Position numbers and translations under genes: made by a program. 64,000 nucleotides of DNA, taken from contig CM071570.1 in assembly GCA_036426205.1 (NCBI GenBank), positions 145,842,339 through 145,906,338 on the forward strand, written 5' to 3'. The stretch is from Ascaphus truei (lineage: Eukaryota; Chordata; Amphibia; Anura; Ascaphidae). Under the pieces are notes generated by a model. It was not told the origin of the DNA and made no database searches. It saw nothing but the letters and a program-made list of their open reading frames with translations. The stretch's first letter is position 1; each line of letters begins with the position of its first letter. Below, piece after piece: positions 22,301 through 33,974 of the stretch.

Positions 22301-22790
22301 AAATGCCCCCTATGTTCTGTCCATGACATTCACCTTTCCTCCTGCCATATTACCTCCTCTCACTTCCACCTAGGAGACTTGTCCCGTGCTGCCCCCTCTG
22401 GAACTCTAACACGTACCATGGGACTCTACCCCAGCTTTCAGACATTTAAAAACTCCCTGAAAACTCACTAACATCCAACTCTCCCCCACCAATCCCATTT
22501 GGACCTAACATCCACCCCCTCAGACCTTAATGGGATGAGTTGTGCGAATGCACCATACTCCGACCCACAATGAGCAGCCACTTTACCTTTTCTTCCAACA
22601 TTGTCTCTCCTTCCCTCTAGATTGTAAACTCTCATGAGGAGGGCCTTCATTACCTCTTGGTATCTGTTGGTGCATATTTGTCCTTATTTGATATGCAACA
22701 TGTGTTTATGTAATTTACATCTCTCTGTACCCCCATTGTACCACGCTGTAGAATACGTTGGCTCGTTACAAATAAACGATAATAATGTCA
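19317..22790 (+). pseudogene. Decayed L2-like LINE, interrupted near 20690-21362
   Basis: Plus-strand fragments in several frames are typical of L2-type ORF2. Endonuclease-region pieces lie near 20090-20450. An RT motif C variant with YTDD ([11 protein letters not shown]) is near 21680-21709 and the C-terminal part with TSSHFHLGDLSRAAPSGT is near 22350-22410. The 3' UTR carries agattgtaaactctcatgag near 22619 and the end lies near 22785. About 670 bp of unrelated sequence (20690-21362) is inserted; it carries a GCGAAATGCGC block reminiscent of PLE terminal sequence. A poly(C) run occurs at 19713-19734. Every frame is broken. Confidence 0.55.
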
Positions 22791-24718
22791 AAAGAGACCG
22801 ACTGAAATATTTCACAATACATCTGTAAGATATGAGCCACAAATTAGATTTTTCCCTGTTCATGCAATTCCTTTCCATGCATGCCAATAACCAATTTAGA
22901 ACTATAATTATATCTAATTATTAAATGTGGATAAGATTTCTGTTGATAGATCAAGAATGAAACTATTAATTTACCAATTGTAGAAGCTTATTCTTATCAC
23001 CTATGTCACAAATGTTACATCTTCTCTTTAAACAGTAAAGATGCAACATAACAACCCAGTGATTATGTTACTTTCAGCCATGAAAGAGCAATTACATGCA
23101 AAAATGAAAATGCTTTCAACATTTATCTAATGGCAAATGCACGACAGAACATGAGGGGTTCAATGAGTTCAGTCAATAGCAGTAAAAAAAATCATATGAG
23201 ACTTAAAAGAAAATAAATAGATTTAGACGCTGTAATAATCCCTTTTTACAGTATGTGCTATGCTTTGAGCTAAGGAACATACTACTTTATGCATACAACA
23301 GTTGCGTATACTCCAAGGAGAACCCAATTGAAAGAAGCAATTTCTGCAATAGGGTCATATTAACTGTACTGCAAAGTAATATCATAAGAACACCTGCTCC
23401 GTGGATCTTTCTAGGGTAAGAACAGTCTGTTTGGAGTCACTGCAAATCAAATTTTTAATAGCTGGACTGCAGATGGGACAGAACAGCTTGTGTGCCTTGA
23501 GAAATCCAGCTTTTCAATATTGTAAAATAGATGATTAACTAAACCACATGTAAGTTTAAATAATGGTGCAAGTGTTTTAAATGGAAAATTGATTCCTCAA
23601 CATTACACAGCATTTCATTTGTCACTAATCACTTCACTAATTATGCTTATACTAACCTCTGATATACAATGTCAACTCTGATTGGTGCCAATGGCTCTTT
23701 TAATCAGATCTGACAACTTTTTACTAGTCGTTGCCTCCTGAGTTCAACTTGTTGGTTTCAACCGCAACAATTCTTTCCAAATATTTTTTCTTTCGCTTAT
23801 TTTCATTATACCTTTAAACAGAGAACTATGATTGGCACAATGCATGCAGCCCATACATGTTATTGTAAGGTAATAAGCGTTTTGTATTCAAATCCAGTTA
23901 ATTATATTTAGGTCAAGGATGACAAGTTTCAATTACAAATCCAGAATGCAAAAATTAATTGGAAAGACTTCACGTACTAAGATAATTTGACGCCGTGCAA
24001 CTGATTGGGAATACACCGAAGCAAGGCCAGAAAGGCACAGTGTTAATTTACAGTTTTATCTCAAATCAAAATGTTCCAGACAGGTTGAAATAAAATATAT
24101 TCAAGAAATATTAAGCTCTATACAAAATGCAACAATTACATTTACTTTTTGCAATGTCCACTGTAACTTTAACACAAACAGGTATAGAGGCAATGTAAAT
24201 GTAATCACCAAAGCACAAGTATCCCATTTAACAGTTTTTGAACAAGTGTATTTTATGAATAACAATAATTTGGTAGTGATAATAAAACTCACTTGACCCG
24301 ACAAGCATGAACTTGTTTGACTGACACAGAGACAAGTACTGTATATCAGCATATAACATTTCTCCTAAATAGGTATTCTTTGATTCACATCAACCTGTTT
24401 GGTGGAACCTGTATGTACAGTTTTGAAGCCGTAATCCCTCCTGCCAAGAGATTACTTTTTTGTAATCCCTACCTGAACCAGGGCGTCTCTTGGAGCTGAG
24501 CCATGGCCCAATGGCCCCATGACCTCTGAGAATCCCTCTGCTTTCCAAATATGACCTCAGAGTCACCAATAGAAAGATGCAACATCTACTGGTCTATTAT
24601 GTGTCCAACAAAGCTGCTCATCATTTGGAAGCCTGGATGTCCCCGGAGATGAGGGTACCAAAGCTCAGGTAACTCTTATTGCTTTAAAAAAAAAAAGATT
24701 TTTTTTTTTTAAAGTAGC
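22790..24718. other. Anonymous AT-rich stretch
   Basis: No gene recognised. An A12/T13 hairpin lies at about 24682-24713. Confidence 0.4.
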
Positions 24719-25672
24719 TGACAGACAGGACTGTGGAAAGGAACCTCCTATGGCGCTGAGGGGTGAATGGAAGTAAAGTCTTGTGCAAACGTTCTTGTCT
24801 TGTGCTATTAACCTCAGAAAAAGAAGACAAAAAAGCACTACAATAGTGCATTAACCAGGGACATAGTATGGTATAATAATGAGAGCATTTATTCTAAAAA
24901 TCAATTAATATAAAACAATTAATATAAAACAATTAATCAAACAAATATGATAGCATATAACAGTTTCCCTGACAAAGAAACCCATCAATAGGAGTTTCGA
25001 AACGTGTTGGAAGGTTTTTTGGCCTCTCAGGGACACCGTAGCAGTGCTATCCAGGTGGTGACGTCAGCGGTGGAGCCGATCGACCGGACTCTGTTGGCAA
25101 GGAGACTACGAGCATTGAAGGCGATCCTCCCGCATCAACAGGCTGTTTCACCCCACGGCGAGCGGTGTCTTCTGATGTTAAAGACCATTTAACCATTGCG
25201 CATGTCCTACTCATGTCCGGTGAGTAGGATTTCAATTTTACCACGGCGGAGCAGCTCATCTTCCTCAAGCACAAGCGCTTGGAAGTTTTATATGCTATCA
25301 TATTTGTTTGATTAATTGTTTTATATTAATTGATTTTTAGAATAAATGCTCTCATTATTATACCATACTATGTCCCTGGGTAATGCACTATTGTAGTGCT
25401 TTTTCGCTTTTTTGTCTTCTTTTTCTGAGGTTAATAGCACAAGACAAGAACGTTTGCACAAGACTTTACTTCCATTCACTCCTCAGCGCCATAGGAGGTT
25501 CCTTTCCACAGACTTCTCATCTGGTTGGGAGATACCAGATTAACCTTCCAGGCAGCTAAAGGACTACCTTCATCGAACTCTGTATCACAGGTTTCATTTT
25601 GTACATCACTGTATTTTGTTTGCACGAGCGCTAATTGCACTTATTATTTCACCACTTTGACAGACAGGACTG
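24719..25672. mobile_element. PLE-derived insertion with long inverted repeat and 15-bp TSD
   Basis: TGACAGACAGGACTG occurs at 24719-24733 and 25658-25672. Between them, 24731-24960 is nearly the perfect reverse complement of 25288-25511; the left arm has one extra 10-bp tandem unit, aatataaaac. The 327-bp spacer holds a hammerhead-like fold at 24964-25013. Sequence 25512-25657 follows the right arm once only. Long TSD and inverted terminal segment are what PLE retrotransposition leaves. No coding sequence is present, so the copy was mobilised in trans or is heavily truncated. Confidence 0.65.
24964..25013 (+). ncRNA. Hammerhead-ribozyme-like fold, G8 mutated
   Basis: Stem I pairs TTTCC (24964-24968) with GGAAG (25009-25013; four Watson-Crick pairs and one U.G). 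The core reads CTGACAA instead of CTGANGA, so catalytic G8 is changed to A. An extra A follows, then stem II GAAAC (24977-24981) with GTTTC (24994-24998). GAAA is at 24999-25002. Stem III is A-T, C-G around loop GT, with cleavage triplet GTT. Stem sequences differ completely from those at 12878-12919 yet pair equally well, which supports a real RNA fold. This copy is predicted inactive. Confidence 0.5.
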
Positions 25673-27590
25673 CTGCTTTAAAACGGAGGTGCATATTTTT
25701 GCTACAGTACAGAATGTGCCCTCGTTACACAGGAACAAGTCATGAATGTATAGGAAAACAAATTGTACAGAAATAATTGCCATATAGACCAACGTTTGGA
25801 GTGGTTTATTTTCTCCTTGAATATTAACCACTTGCATGCCAGAGGGTTCTGCCACCTCTTTCAAGCACATTGTAAGGACATGATCGCAACATCATCGTTC
25901 TCCCCCCTTCCCTACAGGTTATAGTCACATTGCGATCTGCACATAATAAAAAAAAATTATAAAATAAAAAGAGGGGGGGGAGGGGGGCGTGTTGTATCCC
26001 ATATGTCAATGTGAAGCTCTGTTTACTGTAACACAATAAATTGGAATAAAAATGAAAAACATCTGCTCCATAAATGTATTTAGTGGAATGCCTGATGATC
26101 AATGGAAAACCACAGAAAAAATTATGCATCAAGAACCTTGTCTCCAACTCCCCATATAACCACACCCCAAATGGCAAGCCGATGCATGTGGAGCTAAAGT
26201 ACTCAAAACCAACATAATGGGTTTCAGGTTGATTCAGGGTGACCCTGAGAACCGATCCATGAAAACGCCTCCTGGGTCACAGACGAGCCCTGTTGGAGAA
26301 GCTGAGCAGTTGTCGACCACTCTAAGGGAGGCGTGAGTAGCTAATGAGGGGATCACCACCTTAAGTAAAAGGTACCGAAGTCTTTGTGAAGTGACAGGCC
26401 TGCTACAGTTAATACACTGATCTAAAGAGCTCCAACGATAGTGCCAGCACCCACAAACAGGGCACTCAAAACACAGGGTCATTCGAGACACTGGGAGAGA
26501 CTCTTACATACAACCAGGCACCAACGTGTATTGTATTCTGTGCTTAGGCGTGATGGGTCCCTCTGTTTGGTGATCACATATATGCATATAGTTAGTTGTG
26601 TGTGTGTGGGGGCCAAAAAAATATAAACTGTGTTTTATTATTCAAAGCCCTGTGGTGTGTCCTGTTGTCTGACAGGCCATATTGGGGAAAGAACTTGGGC
26701 CCCTGCATTATCCCCAATCAGTCTAGGGAAATACAAGGGGTTACAAACATATTTTGGTCTGCTGGTACATATCAGATTTACTGTTATTGGCCAGTTTATG
26801 TCTACAACATAAACATGCAGCAGGCCAGAAAATACTAAATACTGTATATCTAAAATGAAGACAGGGAAAAAACATAGCTGGAACATGCTTCTCTTTTTCA
26901 TACTTTGTTCTAATGAACCATCACTATACAGAAGAACAGTCACTCAGCAGGCACAGCTGTTATTCTGAAATTTTTACAGCTAAATCAAAGATAATTGGAC
27001 TTCTGAGTACCTTTAAATTGTACTCTGGTAAAAGGGTCTGGCTTAATGCATCATTTGCATTAACAATAAAGACTGCATTTTATGCTTTGAATTTATAGTG
27101 CCCTTTCCTGTGTGTCAGAAAGCACAAACAGATATAGTAGCTTTATAGCAACACTTTTTTTGTGCCTAGGACATTTTTTTTATTTTTTTTTATAAGTTTC
27201 ATTAATCTTTTGAAATGGAAACTCATCAATATGGTCAGTGTTAACTACTACTGTATGTTGTTAATAGTAATGGGGAATGTACGAGAAGGGGACCTTCCTT
27301 TTGTATTTGTTAATAGTTAGGCTTTTATAGGAGAAAAATCCTATATCACAGTGCAATACAATTGTTTGTATTTTATTTAGTCCTGCGGATTACAGTAATG
27401 GACAGCAAATGTACCCAAAACAATGTTACACCTGTTTAATATAATGCTATCCACTTACAATAAATAGGGTAATATAAATATTTAATGTTCACAAGTCATA
27501 CATTTCCATCATATGCATCTTTTATTTTCAGCAAACATTACATACTGTATACTGGTAACTATTCATTAAAACACACTACTTTCCCTACAA
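25673..27590. other. Anonymous stretch
   Basis: No gene recognised. A G-run block lies at 25971-25988. A minus-strand 85-codon frame at 26234-26491 has CPVC and CINC pairs but no other support. Confidence 0.35.
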
Positions 27591-28410
27591 ATGTGTGTGT
27601 TTGGATATATGTATGTTTATATCATCATACGGTATCATCTTCAGCTCTCGTCGATCCACTGCTGGATCGATCCCCAATGATCTTCCACGTACTGTGTTTG
27701 CAAGCCTCTCTTCTCTGTGTTGCTCTAACAAATTTTCTGATTTCATCCTTCCATCTTACTTTTGGTCATCGTCTTGGACTTTGAATATCTCACATGCAAT
27801 CCAGTCGAGTACCAGCTTTGTCTGATGGTCATTTCTTCTTGCGATATGTCTAACCCACCGTCATTTACATTTCTTCACCTTTGTGATGTGACAGACATTT
27901 GTTTGGTTTCGAACCCATTCATTCTTCTTCCTGTCGTTTTTGGTATTACCCAACACACATCTCTCCATTCTTCTTTGCATTATCTGAAACTTCTGCATTA
28001 TCGTCGCATTTAGGGTCCAAGTTTCACATCAGTACGTGAGCAAGGGCAGAGTACACTGATCGAAAACTTTCTTCTTGAGGCACAGTGGAAGGTTCCCTTG
28101 CAATAGTGTCTTGTTTATTGTAAATGCGCTTCATGCCATCTTCATTCCCTTATTGATTTCATTCAAAAGATTTCCATTAATGGTTATATTCCGGCCAAGT
28201 TAGACATGGTCTTTGACTTTGCAGACTTGACACATTTGTTGATCACTTTGGTCTAGCGGAGATTTATCCAGAGGCCCACATGCTTTCTTGCATCTGAGAG
28301 TTATCCAATTTCTTGTTGGCGGTCTTCTGGACTTGTGGCAAAAATAACAGTCTTCTGGACTTGTGGCAAAAATAACAATGTCATCTGCAAATCGTAGGTA
28401 ACTCAAATAT
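27590..28410 (-). pseudogene. RTE-clade LINE remnant (RT and C-terminal region)
   Basis: On the minus strand LRFADDIVIFATSPED at the 28406 end is RT motif C (FADD). After frameshifts it continues as VFDQCTLPLLTY, CETWTLN, MQRRMERCVLGNTKNDRKKN, EWVRNQTNV, RWVRHIARRNDH and a WKDEIRKF block near 27735. This is the C-terminal signature of RTE/BovB-type reverse transcriptases, including the ETW motif. A perfect 31-bp tandem duplication (ending around 28376) disrupts the frame. The 5' two thirds are missing. Confidence 0.75.
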
Positions 28411-28650
28411 TCACCGATGATTTTGATTCGTTTTTCTTCCCAATCTAATGTCTTTAAAAATTCTTTAAGTGTTGACTTAATAAGATTAGGTTATTTCTCA
28501 AACAATCCAGGGGGAGCATATAAAAGAAAAAAGACAAACAAAACAGACAATATAAGTGCAGATGTAAGTAAATCTGAGATAAGGCACTTTATATATTCTT
28601 GGCTCGTATGCCCAGCCTACTCACAGGATACAGATTAATTAAAGGCACTT
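28411..28650. other. Unassigned stretch upstream of the RTE remnant
   Basis: No feature recognised. It may still be RTE sequence decayed beyond recognition. Confidence 0.3.
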
Positions 28651-29259
28651 GCAAGAAGGGCTGCTACCCGTTGGGTGTAGTGGATGTGTGTTGACAGGGG
28701 CTCCCATCAATGACACAACCGATGGTGAGATGCGATGTAGGGAGAAATGGAAAAACTACATAGTGCAGATCAAAATTGTAAACTAAATCTTTATGTAAAA
28801 AATATAAAATGCGCACTTACAATGTGCAAGTAAAGTACAGGCATATATCACCTCAATGTTTTTACTTAAAAACAGTGCATCATGGACTGTATCTGTGGCT
28901 GAAGCCTTTCCCTCCCCCTGTGCAGTATGTGATTTATGACTTAAGGTGTTAAATGGTCCCAGAATGTTAGTCTTGCATCACTATGTGTGCGTATGTAAAT
29001 ATAAATGTATAAAGCGCCCACAGTGTATACAGCGCTTTACAAAAGGTATGTGTGGGAGTGTATACAAATGGTGTGGGTAGGTGTAGAAATGTAAGAGGGT
29101 GTTGCATTACTATTAGTGTGTGTAGATACTATTTAGTCCCTATTGGTATATAGGGATGAAATTACATTGTGTATTTGTATGTGTAAGAGACAGCTGCATG
29201 TGCATTCATATAGCGCAGTACATGGCCTTTAGCACTCATGGGAAAAGAGTTCTCGTGTG

Positions 29260-29838
29260 TCAGTAGTGACTTATGAAACTGCGGTCTCGGTTTAGGCCAC
29301 CACTAAGTATCCAGAACAGTTGCATAAATTTGTATTCATGCAACCGTCTCTCTTTTGGTGTTCTAAGATTACCTTTGAGTATGGCCACCTTCAGATCGTT
29401 CATCTTATGGCCAGGGAAAGAGAAATGTTCGCCGACAGGACTGTCTCTTGTTCCACGTGTGATGCTGTGGCGATGCAGATTCATTCTCTTGTTTAGCCCC
29501 TGTCCTGTCTCACCTATGCGCAGGTTTTGCATCTTGCATCCTGGCATGGTGCTGTCCCGCATTCAGTTGTACTGTTTAATACTTTACTCCTCACCATCAT
29601 TTTCTTGAGATTATGAGGTTGTCTGTATGATAATAAGGGTGTTTCAGGGAAGACTTGTTGCAGTCTTGTATCTTCCTGGAGAATGGGTTGTAGTTCCCTG
29701 GCGATCTTGCATAGAGCTTCTAGGTGTGGGTTATATGTGACCACCAAAGGTACCCTGTTGCTTGTCTCTATGTCTGTATTCTGGTGGCTTTGCTGGTCAA
29801 CAATTCTGTGGTTATACCCACGGTTTATGAAATCCGAT
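29260..29838 (-). pseudogene. PLE C-terminal region with GIY-YIG endonuclease
   Basis: NPHLEALCKIARELQPIL, LLSYRQPHNLKKMMVRSK and a Cys pair region (CQDARCKTC) precede IGETGQGLNKRMNLHRHSI, PVGEHFSFPGHKMNDLKVAI and LNRDRSFISHY, then a stop. These are the zinc-binding-like linker and GIY-YIG nuclease of a Penelope/Neptune-type protein, which nicks target DNA. A frameshift near 29540-29565 divides the two halves. Truncation elsewhere makes this copy non-functional. Confidence 0.75.
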
Positions 29839-31794
29839 TGTCACGGTAACTTGTGATGGGCTATAATAATACACACCAAAAATATCTCTGGGTTGAATTG
29901 AACATGACAGATATAATAAATACAGTCTATTCCTTAAAGAAGGTGAACACACAAGATATACAAATAACAGGCAAAATATAGACACTTACTTAAGGGGTTG
30001 GACAAGAAAGCAATCAGGATACAGGATTGGCAATTTCTTCCACAATACATGTTCAGATGTAGACATCACGAAAAGACACGAAGACCACTGAGTATAGGAT
30101 GGACACTGGTTTATATGTAATTCCAATCCTATACTTTATTATTGAGTGCAGGCCATTGGAGAACAATTACCTGCACCCAATCTCTCTTTGCCACCTCACC
30201 TGAGAGGCACCGTAATACCTGCCCACTGGGTGGGTAATATTCTGATCAGGGGGCTTATTTCCTCAGGCCCCCTTCCACAAGCCTGGCGTCTTCAAGTCTG
30301 GCTTTGCCAGGATACCCTTTGTCCAAGGTGTGAAGTACAACACTTAATATCAAGTACCCATGTCCTGCATTCCTTTGTGTTCGCATACACAAGCAGGGTG
30401 GGGGAGTCTTTGATCAGGAGTTTATGATAGACCACTTGTCTCCCTCCCTGACCATTAACATAACATATGGTCTCTGAGTTTTTATACCAGACCCAAAATA
30501 CAATTCACTCTTTAATATCTTTACACATTAAAATAATCCGTTCTGCTGGGCCCAGTGGGCTGAAACTGGCCAGTCCCTCATGCCGGAGGTGACTCTCCAT
30601 GGTGGCCAAGTTTCAGCCCTCTGCGACCCCCCAGAACCGGAGATACAAAAAAAAAACAAGTTAAAATTCTTATTACTTTAATGCAGGATTCTCCGCTCTA
30701 AAAATGAATCTCTGCTTTTCACTCTTTCCCATTGAAATCAACGGACTCCGCCGCTATAGGCTTCCAATGGAGCAACTCCGCCGTTGAAGTCAATGGGCTT
30801 CGTCGCCATTGAAGTCTATAGGAAAACCACAGTTGTTTACATTTGCCCATACTCCGTCTGGTTGTTCGGGGAGAGCTGGAAATGGCCATGCAGTCATGCC
30901 GGAGCAGTGGCTACATGTGACCCAAATCCCAGCCCTCTGGTCCTCGCAGAACCGGAGATATGGACTTCCACATTCTACAGTTTCGGACTTAGCCGTTTTA
31001 ACGCCACGCGGCTTTCTCCCATTGGAATCAATGGCCGGTGCCGCCATAGGAAATTCATGGGCCTGGCGCCGCCATTGGATTCAATGGGATCTCCGCTCCG
31101 CCATTAGAGTCAATGGCACGACCCTCCTGCTGAGCTTGACCCTTTACGGAGGTCCCTAATTCTCTGACCCGGTGGTGGTCGTGTGTGGGGGTTCCTAGGG
31201 GCTAGGGGCAAAAAGAATTTTATTTCTGGGTGCCCTAGAACCTAAGGTTCCCACGCCAATTGTAGTTGACCTTGAACTAGTAGTGATAAAAGCTCTTTTT
31301 AAAGACATTGTATCCGCTCTTGCAGTCTGCGGTTTGGATGGCTGCCAACCCGTTCCTGGAGGTCGGCGTCGAGGAATCCCCATTGACTTACAATGGGGAA
31401 CCGCCCCTCCTCCTCTCGGGCGCCACCTGCCGGTCTTCTATGGAAACGGGCCCAAACCGCCAGATCCGCCATTGGAATGCATGGAGCTGCAATGGCGACC
31501 TATGGGAGGCGGCAAAATGGAGCCTGAAAAGGCGGGAAAAGGGAACAAAGGGGTATAAACACTGAATTAACGTTAACCCCTTCCCTCCCGCATCCCAGTG
31601 TAAGTGTTGGTGCAAACACTGGAATGAGAACAATACATTTTTACAGGGGAATATACATTTGGATTCTGAAGCAGGGTAAAAACACATTACTGGACCGCAG
31701 TCCAGTTAACCCCTTGCTTCCCAAGTGAGAGCAGGAGGTGGCCAAATAGGGTGTAAGCCCTTTAATACCGGGCCAAACCCCCTCTCCCATGACA
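29839..31794 (+). mobile_element. Solo LTR-like element, family LTR-A, copy 2
   Basis: The 1956-bp unit begins TGTCACGGTAACTTGTG, ends CTCTCCCATGACA and has perfect 5-bp TSDs CCGAT (29834-29838, 31795-31799). It is colinear with 3290-5091 but has about 150 bp more sequence. It splits the PLE 2 reading frame cleanly, which confirms its ends independently. Confidence 0.8.
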
Positions 31795-32314
31795 CCGATC
31801 TCAAGGCTGTAATCCGCTGGCTTCTGTCTGCTGTGTTGGAGCATATCCGGTTGTATCGTATGGCTTGACTGTAGACGGTTGCATGCTTAGTGTATGTGGG
31901 GTGGAAGTTGTTGTCCCTCAAATAGCTGGCCCTGTCTGTAGGTTTGCGTTATACAGAAGTCTGAAGTTGCTTGTTCTTTATAGTAATGGTGGTGTCTAGG
32001 AAATATACTTTGACCGGAGAATGGGTTTGTTTGAGGTTGATGGTCGGGTGGAACGTATTGAAGGTCTCATGGAACTGTATGAGGTCCTGTTCACCAGAGG
32101 TCCTAATCAGGAGGATGTCATTGATGTATCAAAGGTATTTAAGGGGTTTCAAGTGAAAGGTGAAAAGAAAGTCACTTGCCAGTTTTGCGCAGAAAAGATT
32201 GGCATACTGTGGCGCCATCCAAGTGCCCATAGCAGTCCCGGTTGTCTGAAGGTATGTGTCATTTCCAAATGTGAAGTAGTTATAGGTCAGAATAAATTAG
32301 ATGCATTTAGTCAC
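31795..32314 (-). pseudogene. PLE RT fragment, motifs B-E, catalytic site mutated
   Basis: The frame reads NYFTFGNDTYLQTTGTAMGT then WMAPQYANLF (motif B), then KPLKYL, a TGA stop, YINDILLI, and later VYFLDTTITI and RKPTDRASYL. In active PLEs the motif C is R-YIDD; here Arg is replaced by a stop and the first Asp by Asn, so the polymerase is dead. The frame then runs to the LTR-A insertion at 31794. Confidence 0.75.
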
Positions 32315-32803
32315 TGTCACGAGAGAGACTCCTGAAGCGGGTAGACCTCGGTGGCCAGAACAGCGGGAGCAGGTAAAGATTGTTGGGGTTACGGGCTGAG
32401 GTCGGTGGCAGGCGGCAAACAGGGACGTCGGGGTCATACACAGAGGTCGGAGGTAGGTAGCAAGTAGGAGCAAGACAGGGGAGCAGGGAACAAACAGGGA
32501 CAAGCCAGATTACCAGCAAGGGCCTTTAATAAAGGTACAGGACTCCAACACGGAATAGAACAGGTACAGGAATAGAAGCTGTGGTAGAAGCATAGGCATA
32601 GGCATAAGGAGTCTGACACAAAACAAAGGCAGGGAGAAACAGGAAACTATAAAGACAGACAGGGAAGGAGGACAGGAACACCAAGAGAAGATAGACAGAG
32701 GAAAACCCAGAGCAGACAGAAACAACAGCACACCCAGTGGACAGAGAAAGGAACTAGGAGGAGTGGGAGAACTAGGAACATATGTCAGGGTTATTTCCTG
32801 ACA
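32315..32803. mobile_element. Solo LTR, family 'LTR-B', 489 bp
   Basis: It starts TGTCACGAGAGAG and ends TTATTTCCTGACA (TG...CA), with AATAAA at 32529. It interrupts the PLE 2 RT frame. Flanks are GTCAC on the left and CACTG on the right, so a TSD is at best 3 bp or has mutated. It is unrelated to LTR-A except in the shared TGTCA start. Small ORFs on both strands are not considered real. Confidence 0.65.
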
Positions 32804-33010
32804 CACTGTCTCTGAGTGGCTCCTGCGGTCCCAGAAAGTATCTGCAGGCTGAAATCACATTTTTGTGGGGGATGTTTGTGTAAAGTGATTCTACATCCAT
32901 GGTTGCTAGTAGTGTTCCTGTTGGAAGGGGGCCAATAGCATTAAGTTTGTTTAGCAGGTTGGTGGTGTCCTGGATATAGCCCTCCCCCATGTGTTCTGTT
33001 CCCCCATGCC
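32804..33010 (-). pseudogene. PLE RT fragment, motif A region
   Basis: [20 protein letters not shown] followed by [16 protein letters not shown] (motif A, with the catalytic Asp) and ACRYFLG are standard in PLE reverse transcriptases. The reading frame meets the solo LTR at 32803. Upstream of about 33010 the similarity stops, which marks the truncation. Confidence 0.75.
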
Positions 33011-33974
33011 ATCGCGGGGTGAGGGGGGGGGGGGAGGTGCAGCACTGACACTGTCGCATTCCCTGTTGCAATGCTATGCACTTTGCAGGTGCTTCTTGTG
33101 CTGGGCTGGCTTTGTCCTGTATGTTTGTGGCTATACAAAGGAGGAAGAGGCTGGGAGAAGGGGAAGGGGAGGATCATAGATGGTGTTGTGTGTGTGTTCA
33201 TGCTAACACAGGGGAGGCTAGGTTTTGGTGCTTTAAGGGTGGAGGATGCAGAAGCCTGAATGCAGGAGTATGGGCGAGCTGGGGAAAGCCTGCAGTGTAC
33301 AGTATGCATGGCACAGGGCACCTTCATAGTAGCTCAGAAAGACACCCTGTGCTAAGCCAGCCACACTGTCTGCTGAAAGTGGCTTTCATTTGTGAGATGC
33401 AGTGACTGCAAAGGAAATTAATCACTGGAGGAATTATTTATTTAACCGCTGCAGAGGTGTGTGTTCTTTTTTACGCAGCCGGTGCTGCAGGGGTTAACGA
33501 AATGCACCTTTTCGGACTCCGTGCAGAATTCAGTGTTTCTGATGAAAGGAACAGCGCTGAGGGGGGGGGGGGGGTTTAACCCCTTGGTGGTTGCAATGCG
33601 CCACTCTGAAGTGAGTAAGGTTTCTGTGTTGGACGGCTGTGCGGATATAATTGATGGGGTTTAACATTTAGCCTGCCAGGGAGTGGGAAGGATGAGGGCC
33701 TGACGTAGGGGTTAATACATGGCAGATTTGACATTAAATGTAATGCAATTGACATTAAATGCCTTTCACACTCTCTGTATTATCCCTGCAGTGTGAATGA
33801 CCGACCCCCAGTCTGTTTAGCCCCCTTATTAATGGTGTTACATTCCAGTGTCACTCCTCTTCCACTCATATGTGACAAGCTGCAAAAAGTGTGTGGGTGT
33901 GTGTGGGTGTGTGTGGTGCGTGTGCAGTGCGTGTGCGGTGCGTGTGCGGTGCGTGTGCGGTGCGTGTGCGGTGC
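33011..33974. other. Anonymous stretch with G-runs and a GTGCGT array
   Basis: Poly(G) runs lie near 33020-33034 and 33560-33574. A GTGCGTGTGCG-type repeat occupies about 33890-33976. No gene recognised. Confidence 0.4.

Larger units (their letters stand above)
28650..33010 (-). mobile_element. Penelope-like element 2, carrying two solo-LTR insertions
   Basis: Coding segments 33010-32804, 32314-31795 and 29838-29260 on the minus strand join into one PLE polyprotein once two LTR insertions are set aside. Reading continues in the same frame across the 29839-31794 insertion (ALRS before, DFINRGYNH after). The 3' UTR probably covers 29259 to about 28650. The element is 5'-truncated near 33010, in the RT domain. 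Confidence 0.7.

Noticed and set aside
24682..24713. A12/T13 hairpin next to the PLE insertion
   Set aside because: Simple-sequence homopolymers without terminal structure; it may just be an old tail.
26234..26491. Minus-strand 85-codon frame with CPVC and CINC pairs, zinc-ribbon-like
   Set aside because: Only the cysteine spacing supports it. No homology is recognisable, there is no exon-like context, and it is short enough to arise by chance.
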